Shown here: one piece after another, positions 15,845 to 24,217 of the stretch
Layout of the letters: each line of letters starts with the position of its first letter
How positions within the stretch are numbered: the stretch's first letter is position 1
Source: Butyrivibrio sp.
GTDB taxonomy: Bacteria; Bacillota_A; Clostridia; Lachnospirales; Lachnospiraceae
Assembly: GCF_024699075.1 (NCBI RefSeq)
Contig: NZ_JAILQF010000334.1
Location: forward strand, 1 to 37,146
DNA: 37,146 nucleotides
Direction of reading: 5' to 3'
Notes under the pieces: model-generated
The model's input: only the letters and a program-made list of their open reading frames with translations
What the model was told of the DNA's origin: nothing
Database searches by the model: none
Translations under genes and position numbers: made by a program

Positions 15845-18517
15845 TTATTTCTGAAGCTGATCAAGTCTTTCTACGATCTGATCATACTGCTGTTTGTATC
15901 TTGCCTGCTTCTCTTTTTCTTCGGCAATCTTAGCTTCCGGAGCCTTAGAAAGGAACTTTTCATTGGAAAGCATAGCCTTTGATCTCTTAAGCTCGCCTTC
16001 CATCTTGCTCTTTTCCTTATTAAGACGCTCAATCTCAGCCTTGATATCTACAAGCTCTGCAAAAGGAATGTAGATATTGCATCCAGGGATAACTACAGAT
16101 ACAGCATCATCTGCTATTCCTTCCTTATCCTTCTGGCATACTGACTCATTTGCATAAGCAAGTGACTCAAAGAACAGCTTACCTGTTCTGAAGATATCAA
16201 GCATTTCATCATTGTCAGATACAACGAATACCTTAGCCTTACGACTAGGAGCAACATTCATCTGAGTTCTTACATTACGGATACCACGAACGGCTTCCTT
16301 AATAGTCTCAATGCTCTTTTCATCATCAAAGAAGTTCCACTCATCTTTGTATACAGGCCATGAAGAGATCATGATAGACTCTTCTTCGTCCTGAATTGTG
16401 CAGAAGATTTCTTCTGTGATGAAAGGCATGAAAGGATGAAGGAGCTTAAGACCATCTATAAGAACAGTCTGAAGTGTCCACATTGCAGCATCTCTTGATA
16501 CCTTATTATCTGAATTATAGAGTCTTGGCTTAACCATCTCAATGTACCAGTCACAGAACTCTTCCCAGATGAAGTCGTATACCTTCTGAACAGCGATACC
16601 CATTTCGAACTTATCCATGTTCTCAGTAACTTCTTTTACTGTGTTATTGAGTTTGGACAGTATCCAGTGATCAACAGGCTCAAGTCCTTCCGGTGCCGGC
16701 TTATTGATAGCACTTTCTTCATCATCACCCATGTTCATCATGATGAAACGTGAAGCATTCCATACTTTGTTTGCAAAGTTTCGGCTGTTCTCAACACGCT
16801 CATAGTAGAATCTCATGTCGTTACCGGGTGCATTACCTGTTACGATAGTGAGACGAAGCGCATCAGCACCGTATTTCTCAATAACTTCAAGAGGGTCTAT
16901 ACCGTTTCCAAGTGATTTACTCATCTTACGACCCTGTGAGTCTCTGATAAGTCCATGGAAAAGAACTGTCTTAAACGGATATGTGCCCATCTGCTCATAG
17001 CTGGAGAATATCATTCTGATAACCCAGAAGAATATAATATCGTATCCTGTAACAAGTACGTCTGTAGGGAAGAAGTACTTGAGTTCAGGTGTCTGTTCAG
17101 GCCATCCCAGTGTCTCAAATGGCCAAAGTGCAGATGAGAACCATGTATCAAGTGTGTCAGTCTCCTGCTTGAAATGAGTGCAACCGCACTTAGGACAAAC
17201 TGTAGGCTCCTCTTTAGCAACTACAGTCTCTCCGCAATCTTCGCAGTAATATGCCGGGATTCTGTGTCCCCACCAGAGCTGTCTTGAAATACACCAGTCT
17301 CTGATATTATCTGTCCAGTTGAAGTAGGTCTTCTCCATACGCTGAGGAATAAGCTTGATCTCGCCTTCTTTTACAGCTTTAACAGCAGGCTTAATAAGCT
17401 CATCCATCTTTACAAACCACTGTTTCTTGATCATAGGCTCAACGGTGGTTCCGCATCTGTCATGAGTTCCTACATTATGTGTATAGTCTTCGATCTCAAC
17501 AAGAAGACCCATCTCTTCAAGTTCCTTAACAATGGCGTCGCGGCACTCATAGCGATCCATGCCCTCGAACTTGCCACCGTTTTTATTGATGGTAGCGTCA
17601 TCGTTGAGGATATTTACTTCTTCAAGGCTATGACGTTTTCCTACCTCAAAGTCGTTAGGGTCATGTGCGGGTGTGATCTTAACCACACCTGTACCAAATT
17701 CCATATCTACATAGCTGTCCTCAACTATAGGAAGCTCTCTGTTTACAATAGGAAGAAGTACCTTCTTGCCCTTAAAGCTCTTGTATCTGTCATCATCAGG
17801 ATTTACGGCTACGGCTGTATCTCCGAGCATAGTCTCAGGACGAGTTGTAGCAAATTCAATGAACTCAGTCTTGCTGACTGTTCCATCCTCATCTATAACA
17901 GGATACTTGATATGCCACAGATGACCTGCCTGCTCCTCATATTCAACCTCTGCGTCGGAAATGGAAGTATTACATACAGGACACCAGTTAACAATTCTGT
18001 TTCCTTTATAAATATATCCCTTTTCATGCATCTTCACGAAAACTTCGGTCACTGCCTTGTTGCAGCCATCGTCCATAGTGAAGCGCTCACGATCCCAATC
18101 ACAGGAGCTGCCAAGTTTCTTGAGCTGTGAAACTATGGTTCCACCGTATTCCTTTTTCCACTCCCAGGCTTTCTCAAGGAATTTCTCTCTGCCAAGCTCA
18201 TGCTTGTCAATTCCCTGCTTCTTAAGCTCATCAGTGATACGTACCTCAGTAGCTATGCTGGCATGATCTGTACCCGGCTGCCAGAGGGCATTATATCCCT
18301 GCATTCTCTTCCATCTGATGAGAATATCCTGAAGAGTCTGATCAAAAGCGTGTCCCATATGAAGCTTCCCGGTGATATTCGGCGGTGGGATTACAATAGT
18401 GAAGGGCTTTTTACTTTCATCCACTTCAGCATGAAAGTACTTGTTGTCCTCCCATTTCTTGTATAATCTTCCTTCGATTCCTTTTGGATCGTATGTCTTT
18501 TCCAATTCTTTTTTCAT
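15845..18517 (-). CDS. valS: Valyl-tRNA synthetase
   Basis: Class I synthetase that charges tRNA-Val; cytoplasmic. 890 aa, the normal length for ValS. The HIGH-type motif is HMGH (53-56, within PPNITGKLHMGHA) and KMSKS is at 531-535. The inserted editing (CP1) domain is present (for example FATTRPETMLGDTAVAV). A CxxC zinc-like set (YYCEDCGE, VCPKCGC) lies before the catalytic half, and a C-terminal coiled coil covers about 820-890. The start has AGAGGAT upstream. No T-box leader (no AGGGTGGTACCGCG-like element) is present between the promoter at 18584-18612 and the start, which is unusual because many Firmicute valS genes have one. Confidence 0.97.
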   Translation of the reverse strand: MKKELEKTYDPKGIEGRLYKKWEDNKYFHAEVDESKKPFTIVIPPPNITGKLHMGHAFDQTLQDILIRWKRMQGYNALWQPGTDHASIATEVRITDELKKQGIDKHELGREKFLEKAWEWKKEYGGTIVSQLKKLGSSCDWDRERFTMDDGCNKAVTEVFVKMHEKGYIYKGNRIVNWCPVCNTSISDAEVEYEEQAGHLWHIKYPVIDEDGTVSKTEFIEFATTRPETMLGDTAVAVNPDDDRYKSFKGKKVLLPIVNRELPIVEDSYVDMEFGTGVVKITPAHDPNDFEVGKRHSLEEVNILNDDATINKNGGKFEGMDRYECRDAIVKELEEMGLLVEIEDYTHNVGTHDRCGTTVEPMIKKQWFVKMDELIKPAVKAVKEGEIKLIPQRMEKTYFNWTDNIRDWCISRQLWWGHRIPAYYCEDCGETVVAKEEPTVCPKCGCTHFKQETDTLDTWFSSALWPFETLGWPEQTPELKYFFPTDVLVTGYDIIFFWVIRMIFSSYEQMGTYPFKTVLFHGLIRDSQGRKMSKSLGNGIDPLEVIEKYGADALRLTIVTGNAPGNDMRFYYERVENSRNFANKVWNASRFIMMNMGDDEESAINKPAPEGLEPVDHWILSKLNNTVKEVTENMDKFEMGIAVQKVYDFIWEEFCDWYIEMVKPRLYNSDNKVSRDAAMWTLQTVLIDGLKLLHPFMPFITEEIFCTIQDEEESIMISSWPVYKDEWNFFDDEKSIETIKEAVRGIRNVRTQMNVAPSRKAKVFVVSDNDEMLDIFRTGKLFFESLAYANESVCQKDKEGIADDAVSVVIPGCNIYIPFAELVDIKAEIERLNKEKSKMEGELKRSKAMLSNEKFLSKAPEAKIAEEKEKQARYKQQYDQIVERLDQLQK

Positions 18518-18583
18518 AAAGTCCGTATCCTCTTTGATTATTGTTATTTCAGACGCTCCTTAATTATAAAGAAGTATTAGTAA

Positions 18584-18612
18584 ATAATATTAAAATAAGC
18601 TTTTTTTGTCAA
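18584..18612 (-). promoter_or_regulatory. valS promoter, near-consensus sigma-A
   Basis: On the minus strand TTGACA (18607-18612) and TATTAT (18584-18589) are separated by exactly 17 bases. The expected start is near 18577, giving a leader of about 60 bases. Confidence 0.8.
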
Positions 18613-18614
18613 TT

Positions 18615-18648
18615 AAACAGCACATGACACTTGTGTCATAGCCTGTTT
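18615..18648. promoter_or_regulatory. 34-bp palindrome adjoining the valS -35 hexamer
   Basis: AAACAG-3-ATGACAC-2-GTGTCAT-3-CTGTTT: two nested pairs of perfect arms, symmetric about one centre. It ends 2 bases upstream of the valS -35 hexamer. Symmetry and position suit a dimeric regulator. It could also act as a weak terminator on the plus strand, where TTTTTGG follows. Confidence 0.5.
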
Positions 18649-18999
18649 TTGGTTTACATAAATATATTGACTATATTAGTATTGTTAACAAAATTCCGAT
18701 TTCATAATGACCATTATTGTAAACCATCAGGTTATGCCATTTTATGCGATTTTTTATATATGTGGTTCCGACATATCCCCAATTTCCACAGAGTTATCCA
18801 CATGTACACGAGTGTCATTTTTTAGGTGATACCTATTTCTTTTGAGTCTCGATACTGATAGTTGTTCATACAATTCACGCAATTAAAACAATTGCATGGT
18901 TTACATAATATTACATTCTTTTGTTATTATGTTACCTTTGCATGTTTTCTTATTGTTTTTACCCCTGTTTTTTATGATAAACAGCCAGCAAGAAATCAT
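18649..18999. other. AT-rich gene-free region with DnaA boxes
   Basis: About 350 bases between the valS promoter and the end of the helicase gene. It holds a perfect DnaA box TTATCCACA (18794-18802) and a two-mismatch copy ATTTCCACA (18782-18790) on the same strand, 3 bases apart. I see no open frame with a ribosome site, no T-box and no clear terminator for the helicase gene. Confidence 0.5.
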
Positions 19000-21399
19000 C
19001 TAAATCCGCTCCCAGAGCGCTTTTATGTCATTTTTGACTGAACTGGTCGATGTAAGTCTTATATCCTTCCACTCTCTTGGAAACATATCCGTATACGCCC
19101 TTTGTGTAAATCGTTCATCCAGCAATGCAACAACTCCAACATCGTTTTCTGTACGGATTACACGTCCCGCAGCCTGTAGTACTTTGTTCATTCCGGGATA
19201 TCTGTATGCATAATCAAACCCATCTTCCCCGATTTGCTCAAAGTATTCCTTGATTATCTCCCTCTCATTACATACCTGTGGAATGCCTGTTCCGACAATA
19301 ATAACTCCGATGAGGCTGTCATCACGAAGGTCGATTCCCTCGCTGAAAATTCCACCCATCACGCAAAATCCCAAAATGCTTCTGGAGGCTTCTATCTCCA
19401 CCTCCATATTTATAATTCCCGAAAAATCAATATCATTCCCCGGGGTAAACCGCATGAGAAAGTCCTCACGCTCCTCCTCAGTCATATACTCATTCTGAAC
19501 CAGTATCTCCTGCGTGTTTTCATCATAGTACAGCTTCTCGTATATCATTCCCACATCCTCCATAAAAAGGCGGGAAGGGAAAAATATAAGATAATTTCCC
19601 GGCTTTGCAGACACTATTTCGTGTATGTAGTTTGCAATTTTCTTATATTCGCTTTCTCCCCGGCGGGTATACCTGCTGGTGACATCAGTTGCGATCAGTC
19701 TTCCGCATTTTGCAGGATCAAATATCGATTCTGCGTAGACTTCATAGTCCTGAGGTCCGCCTCCGAGGAGCTTTTTATAATATTGGATGGGCAATAATGT
19801 AGCTGAAAAAAGTATGGTGGAACGCGCTCTCATCATACAAGCTGCCAGATTGTCCGATGGATCCACACATAAAAGCCTTATCCTGAAGCCTTCCTCCATC
19901 GTCTGCTCTGCATATATGACATATTTATCGTCACACAGATCATATATAGTCGAAAATTTGGAAAGATCAAAATAAAAATCAAGGATTTCATCCCTGAAAT
20001 CTCCTTCAGCATGATCCTCAAGCCAGGATGAAATCACCTTGATCAGTGTCTCCAGCTTCTGCATCAGAAGCGAAATATTGAAAATGACCTCACATCCATC
20101 GGTTCCGGTCATTATCTTCTCCATTTCCTTCTCACAGTTTTTGATCAATCCCGCCATTTGGGGATGAGAGGCTGATATCAAAGACCTCAAGGCGACAAGC
20201 TCATCCAGAAAGAGATTGCTGCTATACATCTCCCTGCCTCTGTCCAGAAGGTTATGTGCCTCATCAATAAGGAATACATTTTCTCCTTTAATACCGTCAG
20301 AGAAGAATCTCTTGAGATAAACAAAAGGATCAAAAACATAATTATAGTCACAGATCACAGCATCCGCCCACAGGCTCATATCCAGAGACAACTCGAACGG
20401 ACAGACCTGATATTTATCCGCATATTCATAAACCGTATCTCTGTCAAAGGCGTCTGTATTGGTGAGCATATCGTAAATACAGTCATTTATTCTGTCAAAA
20501 TGGCCATTTGCACGTGGACAGGCCACCGGATTGCAATCACTTTTCTCAAGTACGCATATTTTGTCCTTAGCTGTGAGAGTTACTGTTTTGAAACGAAGTC
20601 CCTGAAGAGTTCTAAGGCTATCAAAAGCATTTTCTGCCACTGTGCGGGTTATGGTCTTGGCTGTAAGGTAGAATATCCTCTCTGCTTTATTCTCTCCTAC
20701 AGCCTTCACAGCAGGAAAAACAGTACTGAGAGTCTTGCCTGTACCTGTGGGTGCCTCCAGGAAAAGCTTCCTCGAATGATAGATAGTACGGTAAACATTG
20801 GCCGCCAGCTCTTTTTGACCAGCCCGGTACTCGAATGGGAATCCCATATTATGTATCGATTCTGTGCGGATTTCATCCCATTTGGAGAGGAACTGCGCCC
20901 ATCTGTGATACTGCCCCAGTAAATCTTCAAACCACGCCCTGATTTCAGATATTGAATGATCATACGTAAAACGACGTATCTCCTCAGTATCAATATTGCA
21001 GTAGGTAATCTGCACACTTATATTTTCAAGTTCGTTCTGTTCAGCGTAAATGGCCGCATAGCACCTGGCCTGCGCCACATGAACCTCATCCGGCTCTTTT
21101 ATTTTCTTAAGATCACGGTATGTGCCCTTGATCTCATCAATTAGAACAGGCTGGTCTTTTCTCTCCCATATACCGTCAGCTCTACCGTCTATGGTCAGTA
21201 TATAGTCCTCTTCAGTCACAGTGTACGAAAGTGGAACCTCAGCCCTGTAATCAGCTCCCATACTCTTTTGTATCATACGATGAATACGCGAGCCCTCCTG
21301 CATAGCGGTATCAGGAGCATGATGTATTCTGTTATCAATATTTCCCGATCTCAAAAGGAACTCCACCAGCCCCCTTACTGAAATCCTGATTTCCTTCAT
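19000..21399 (-). CDS. Rad3/DinG-type helicase with N-terminal PD-(D/E)XK nuclease-like domain
   Basis: 799 aa. The N-terminal ~170 residues carry a RecB/Cas4-like nuclease set: His40, Asp75 (GRADG), Glu89-x-Lys91 (DEIKG) and the Q...Y motif (Gln110, Tyr114). The rest is an XPD-type superfamily 2 helicase. Walker A is EAPTGTGKT (215-223), and four cysteines suit an Fe-S cluster (282, 289, 294, 333). The DEAH box is at 379-382, with C-terminal motifs FSATLLP, GIFSEGIDL and QAAGRVIRT. Such enzymes unwind 5'-3' on single-stranded DNA; with the nuclease intact it could unwind and cut in repair or replication-conflict processing. It is transcribed alone. A possible extended -10 (TGGTATCAT, minus strand, 21434-21442) lies upstream. 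It is not a CRISPR-linked copy, since no cas genes are near. Confidence 0.9.
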   Translation of the reverse strand: MKEIRISVRGLVEFLLRSGNIDNRIHHAPDTAMQEGSRIHRMIQKSMGADYRAEVPLSYTVTEEDYILTIDGRADGIWERKDQPVLIDEIKGTYRDLKKIKEPDEVHVAQARCYAAIYAEQNELENISVQITYCNIDTEEIRRFTYDHSISEIRAWFEDLLGQYHRWAQFLSKWDEIRTESIHNMGFPFEYRAGQKELAANVYRTIYHSRKLFLEAPTGTGKTLSTVFPAVKAVGENKAERIFYLTAKTITRTVAENAFDSLRTLQGLRFKTVTLTAKDKICVLEKSDCNPVACPRANGHFDRINDCIYDMLTNTDAFDRDTVYEYADKYQVCPFELSLDMSLWADAVICDYNYVFDPFVYLKRFFSDGIKGENVFLIDEAHNLLDRGREMYSSNLFLDELVALRSLISASHPQMAGLIKNCEKEMEKIMTGTDGCEVIFNISLLMQKLETLIKVISSWLEDHAEGDFRDEILDFYFDLSKFSTIYDLCDDKYVIYAEQTMEEGFRIRLLCVDPSDNLAACMMRARSTILFSATLLPIQYYKKLLGGGPQDYEVYAESIFDPAKCGRLIATDVTSRYTRRGESEYKKIANYIHEIVSAKPGNYLIFFPSRLFMEDVGMIYEKLYYDENTQEILVQNEYMTEEEREDFLMRFTPGNDIDFSGIINMEVEIEASRSILGFCVMGGIFSEGIDLRDDSLIGVIIVGTGIPQVCNEREIIKEYFEQIGEDGFDYAYRYPGMNKVLQAAGRVIRTENDVGVVALLDERFTQRAYTDMFPREWKDIRLTSTSSVKNDIKALWERI

Positions 21400-21664
21400 T
21401 TATGCGTGTTTCCTTTCATTTCATACCTCAATCATGATACCACAGAGAGCAATACGCAGGCGACGTTTATCGCTGTTTTGATGCCTCAGTGATTTACAAA
21501 ATATATCCCCGGAATAATGATCTGCTACACTACATCCATCTCCCGCTATAACACATGAATTTTTCTTAAGAAAATCTTAAGAAAATACTAAGATTTTCTA
21601 AAATATTTTAGATAAGAATTATTGTATAATTCTAAATGTTATAAAAAGTAAGGAGATTAAAAAA

Positions 21665-21889
21665 ATGAGCAAAATAATAAAACTCAATCCCAGTCAGGTT
21701 AAGGATTTTGTTAGCGCAGCTACTAAGTGCGATTTTGATGTAGACATTTCATATAATCGCTTTACTGTAGATGCAAAATCTATTCTCGGAGTTTTCGGTC
21801 TTGATTTCCGTCAGCCACTCAAGGTAAGCTATCGCGGATTTAATGCAGATTTTGAGAATTACCTCGACAAACACGCAGCTGCATGCTGA
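21665..21889 (+). CDS. HPr-like protein lacking the phosphorylatable histidine (Crh-like)
   Basis: 74 aa with the HPr fold pattern. VDAKSILGVFGLDF (35-48) matches the HPr region around the regulatory Ser46, here Ser39 in KSILG. The usual HARPA active loop is replaced by LNPSQVKDF near residues 7-15, so the PTS phosphate-accepting His is absent. In Bacillus, Crh similarly lacks His15 but keeps Ser46 and acts only in catabolite control through CcpA; a comparable role here is inference. AAGGAG lies 9 bases before the ATG and TATAAT is at 21625-21630. The gene is monocistronic, ending at the hairpin at 21904-21950. Similar short proteins may be common in this family of bacteria. Confidence 0.8.
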   Translation: MSKIIKLNPSQVKDFVSAATKCDFDVDISYNRFTVDAKSILGVFGLDFRQPLKVSYRGFNADFENYLDKHAAAC

Positions 21890-21903
21890 TACAAATAACA
21901 AGA

Positions 21904-21950
21904 AATGCCCACGTCCAATATACTTCTCATATGGGTGTGGGTGTTTTTTT
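21904..21950 (+). terminator. Terminator of the HPr-like gene
   Basis: CCCAC...ATAT loops back to ATATGGGTGTGGG and is followed by TGTTTTTTT. The stem is imperfect, but the T-run is strong. Confidence 0.65.
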
Positions 21951-22049
21951 GCACAAAACTGGGTGGAAGTATCTGAAACTTCTTTTGTTTTAACTAAGGA
22001 AATGCTTGCGCTGAGGGCTGAAAAGAGTTTTAATAAACTATAACTTTTT

Positions 22050-22077
22050 TTGAACGCAAAAGTGAAAATGCGCTCAA
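22050..22077 (+). promoter_or_regulatory. Inverted repeat in the asnA upstream region
   Basis: TTGAACGCA and TGCGCTCAA form arms with one mismatch around 10 bases, 40 bases before the asnA start. It could be an operator or a leader hairpin; there is no T-run after it. Confidence 0.4.
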
Positions 22078-22117
22078 GAGTCTATATTTTGTTGGGAAAT
22101 ATTAAAGGAGGAGTCTT

Positions 22118-23128
22118 ATGGAAAATCTTATCATTCCTGATAGTTACGAATCAGCGCTAAACCTCCACGACACACAGGTAGGCATCAAGACAGTCAAAGA
22201 TTTCTTTCAGAACACATTATCTGAGAATCTCAATCTTCTGAGAGTCACTGCCCCTCTGTTCGTTGCTCCGGAATCAGGTCTTAACGACAACCTTAATGGT
22301 GTTGAGCGTCCGGTAGCTTTTGACATCAAGAACGAAGATGAACGTGAAGCAGAAATCGTTCATTCGCTCGCAAAGTGGAAGCGCTATGCATTAAAAAAAT
22401 ACGGTTTCAAAGTTGGCGAAGGTCTTTATACAGATATGAACGCCATCAGAAGAGACGAAATCCCCGATAATATCCACTCTATATTTGTTGACCAGTGGGA
22501 TTGGGAAAAAGCAATTGATAAGGAAGATCGTAATTTTGATTTTCTGAAGGAGACTGTTCGTACAATATATAAAGTACTTCGCAAAACAGAGAAGTATATG
22601 TCCATCAAGTACGATTATATTGAGGAAATCCTTCCGCATGACATTTTCTTCATAACTTCTCAGGAGCTTGAGGATATGTATCCCGGAAAGGATGCAAAGA
22701 AGCGCGAATACCTTATCACCAAAGAAAAGGGCGCAGTATTTATCATGCAGATCGGCGATATTCTCGCTTCAGGTGAGAAACATGACGGACGTGCTCCGGA
22801 TTATGATGACTGGGCATTAAACGGCGATATTCTTGTTTACTACCCTGTTCTCGACATAGCGCTTGAGCTCTCTTCAATGGGAATTCGCGTCGATGAGGAC
22901 TCTCTTAAGACACAGCTTGAAAAAGCAGGTTGTACAGAGCGTGCAGAGTTGCCCTTCCAGAAGGCAATTCTTAACAAAGAGCTTCCTTACACAATAGGCG
23001 GTGGTATCGGACAATCAAGACTTTGCCTGTTTTTCTTAAGGAAAGCACACATCGGAGAAGTTCAGTGTTCTCTTTGGCCTGATGATTACTCTGCTGCTGC
23101 AAAAGAAGGCGGAATACAATTATTATAA
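22118..23128 (+). CDS. asnA: Aspartate-ammonia ligase (AsnA)
   Basis: Makes asparagine from aspartate and free ammonia using ATP (AMP-forming); cytoplasmic. It belongs to the class II tRNA-synthetase-like fold. 336 aa against about 330 for E. coli AsnA. Family blocks are visible: the start IPDSYESALNLHDTQ, the motif VTAPLFV near residues 43-49, GVERPVAFD (61-69), GLYTDMNAIRRDE (101-113), VDQWDWEK (124-131), and the C-terminal motif 3 GGGIGQSRLCLFFLRKAHIGEVQ (~292-314). AAAGGAGG precedes the start. The thiT promoter begins only 9 bases after its stop, so no separate terminator fits between them. Use of ammonia instead of glutamine agrees with an ammonia-rich habitat such as gut or rumen. Confidence 0.97.
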   Translation: MENLIIPDSYESALNLHDTQVGIKTVKDFFQNTLSENLNLLRVTAPLFVAPESGLNDNLNGVERPVAFDIKNEDEREAEIVHSLAKWKRYALKKYGFKVGEGLYTDMNAIRRDEIPDNIHSIFVDQWDWEKAIDKEDRNFDFLKETVRTIYKVLRKTEKYMSIKYDYIEEILPHDIFFITSQELEDMYPGKDAKKREYLITKEKGAVFIMQIGDILASGEKHDGRAPDYDDWALNGDILVYYPVLDIALELSSMGIRVDEDSLKTQLEKAGCTERAELPFQKAILNKELPYTIGGGIGQSRLCLFFLRKAHIGEVQCSLWPDDYSAAAKEGGIQLL

Positions 23129-23136
23129 AAAGTCTA

Positions 23137-23166
23137 TTGACAAAACGTTACAAATAGAATTAAATT
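23137..23166 (+). promoter_or_regulatory. Promoter of the TPP riboswitch-thiT unit
   Basis: Perfect TTGACA (23137-23142), an 18-base spacer and TAAATT (23161-23166). The expected start lies about 15 bases before the aptamer. Confidence 0.65.
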
Positions 23167-23186
23167 GAATTGCTAAAAATATTATA

Positions 23187-23285
23187 AATCACATCTGCTA
23201 GGGGAGCTTTGCTGAGATGGTTGCTGCAATGCAGGAATCGACCCTCATTACTTGACCCGGGTAATACCGGCGTAAGGAAGCATTT
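23187..23285 (+). promoter_or_regulatory. TPP riboswitch aptamer (THI element)
   Basis: Contains the hallmark blocks in order: CTAGGGGAGC, GCTGAGAT, the central ATCGACCCTCATTACTTGA, then CCGGGTAATACCGG and CGTAAGGAAG. These match the pyrophosphate- and pyrimidine-sensing helices of the TPP aptamer. It lies directly upstream of a thiamine transporter, as expected. With TPP bound, the downstream hairpin (23329-23365) should form and shut expression off. Confidence 0.95.
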
Positions 23286-23328
23286 ATTTTTCAGAATGAC
23301 ATTCTGTTATAATGAGAGTAAATAAGAG

Positions 23329-23365
23329 CCTCCCCGTTAGCCAATGTGAAACGGAGGAGGTTTTT
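23329..23365 (+). terminator. Riboswitch expression platform: terminator that also covers the ribosome site
   Basis: CCTCCCCGTT pairs with AACGGAGGAGG (one bulged A) and is followed by TTTTTG. The 3' arm is the GGAGGAGG ribosome site of thiT, so the hairpin can stop transcription and also hide the ribosome site. Confidence 0.85.
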
Positions 23366-23368
23366 GTT

Positions 23369-24061
23369 ATGTCATTATTTCTCAAACAGGTAGAGGATAC
23401 CTATGAATTAACCCCATCAGGTTATAGTCTTCTGGTACTTCTGCTCATCGCAGCTCTCATCGCAGCTTGCTTTTTCACTGGAAGGGACAATAAGAGTCAT
23501 TTTTCAGTAAAGCAGCTGGTATTTGCAGGAATGTGTGTAACTCTTGCTATGATCGCATCCTTTATCAAGATTTTCCATCTTCCCATGGGTGGATCGATCA
23601 CACTTTTCTCAATGTTCTTCATCACCTTTGTGGGATATCTGTACGGTATCAGAGCCGGTCTTACTTCAGCTCTTGCCTATGGCTTCCTGCAGCTGATTAT
23701 TGATCCGTATATCATCAGCATTCCACAGCTCGTATGTGACTATATCCTCGCTTTCTCTGCTTTGGGAATCTCAGGATTTTTCAAAAATTCCAAATACGGT
23801 CTTGTTAAAGGCTATATTGCAGGCATACTTGGACGTCTGTTCTTCAGCGTTTTGTCCGGTATGATCTTCTTCGGTCAGTATGCATCCGAATATGGCATGA
23901 ATGCATTCACCTATTCCTTCGCCTATAACGGAATCTATATCGGAGCAGAGGCTGCACTTACACTTGTTCTCATCAGCATCCCTGCAGTGAATAAAGCACT
24001 CAAGCGCATCCGTGTAATGGCCAATGAGGAAGAAATTCGTGGCGCCCTCCCTCAGGGATGA
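23369..24061 (+). CDS. thiT: ECF thiamine transporter substrate-binding subunit ThiT
   Basis: 230 aa from the ATG at 23369, which has GGAGGAGG 8 bases upstream. An open frame from 23312 is rejected as the start because it would read through the riboswitch hairpin. Six membrane segments are visible, and the block GGSITLFSMFFITFVGYLYG shows the ThiT (YuaJ) family pattern near residues 72-91. The AGxxxALAYGxLQ and DYxLAFxxLG segments of that family follow. ThiT binds thiamine with very high affinity and associates with the shared EcfA-EcfA'-EcfT module, not encoded here. The TPP riboswitch upstream confirms the substrate class. Confidence 0.95.
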   Translation: MSLFLKQVEDTYELTPSGYSLLVLLLIAALIAACFFTGRDNKSHFSVKQLVFAGMCVTLAMIASFIKIFHLPMGGSITLFSMFFITFVGYLYGIRAGLTSALAYGFLQLIIDPYIISIPQLVCDYILAFSALGISGFFKNSKYGLVKGYIAGILGRLFFSVLSGMIFFGQYASEYGMNAFTYSFAYNGIYIGAEAALTLVLISIPAVNKALKRIRVMANEEEIRGALPQG

Positions 24062-24086
24062 TGTAAGATATAACAGATCTAAAGGA

Positions 24087-24121
24087 AGGACCAGCCCCAT
24101 GCATTACGTGTGGCTGGTCCT
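24087..24121 (+). terminator. Hairpin after thiT
   Basis: AGGACCAGCC pairs perfectly with GGCTGGTCCT. The T-run is weak (TATATGATTATT), so termination may be partial; a stronger plus-strand terminator follows at 24241. Confidence 0.55.
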
Positions 24122-24217
24122 ATATGATTATTGTATTTCTGAAAAAATTCTATAGATTTTCAATTTTCCCACCCATTAAGAAGACTTTAGTGGTGACATT
24201 TAATAGTGTGGGGAGTT

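Noticed and set aside
18518..18583. T-box leader for valS
   Set aside because: No AGGGTGGTACCGCG-like antiterminator, and the leader from the near-consensus promoter is only about 60 bases.
18782..18802. Chromosomal origin of replication
   Set aside because: Only two DnaA boxes, and no dnaA, dnaN or other origin-linked genes nearby; treated as possible regulatory sites.
22002..22043. 13-codon leader peptide before asnA
   Set aside because: Its ATG is directly next to the purine-rich stretch with no proper spacing, and it has no run of Asn codons expected for attenuation.
23312..23368. Longer ThiT start at 23312
   Set aside because: The extra 19 codons run through the riboswitch expression platform, and the strong ribosome site points to the ATG at 23369.
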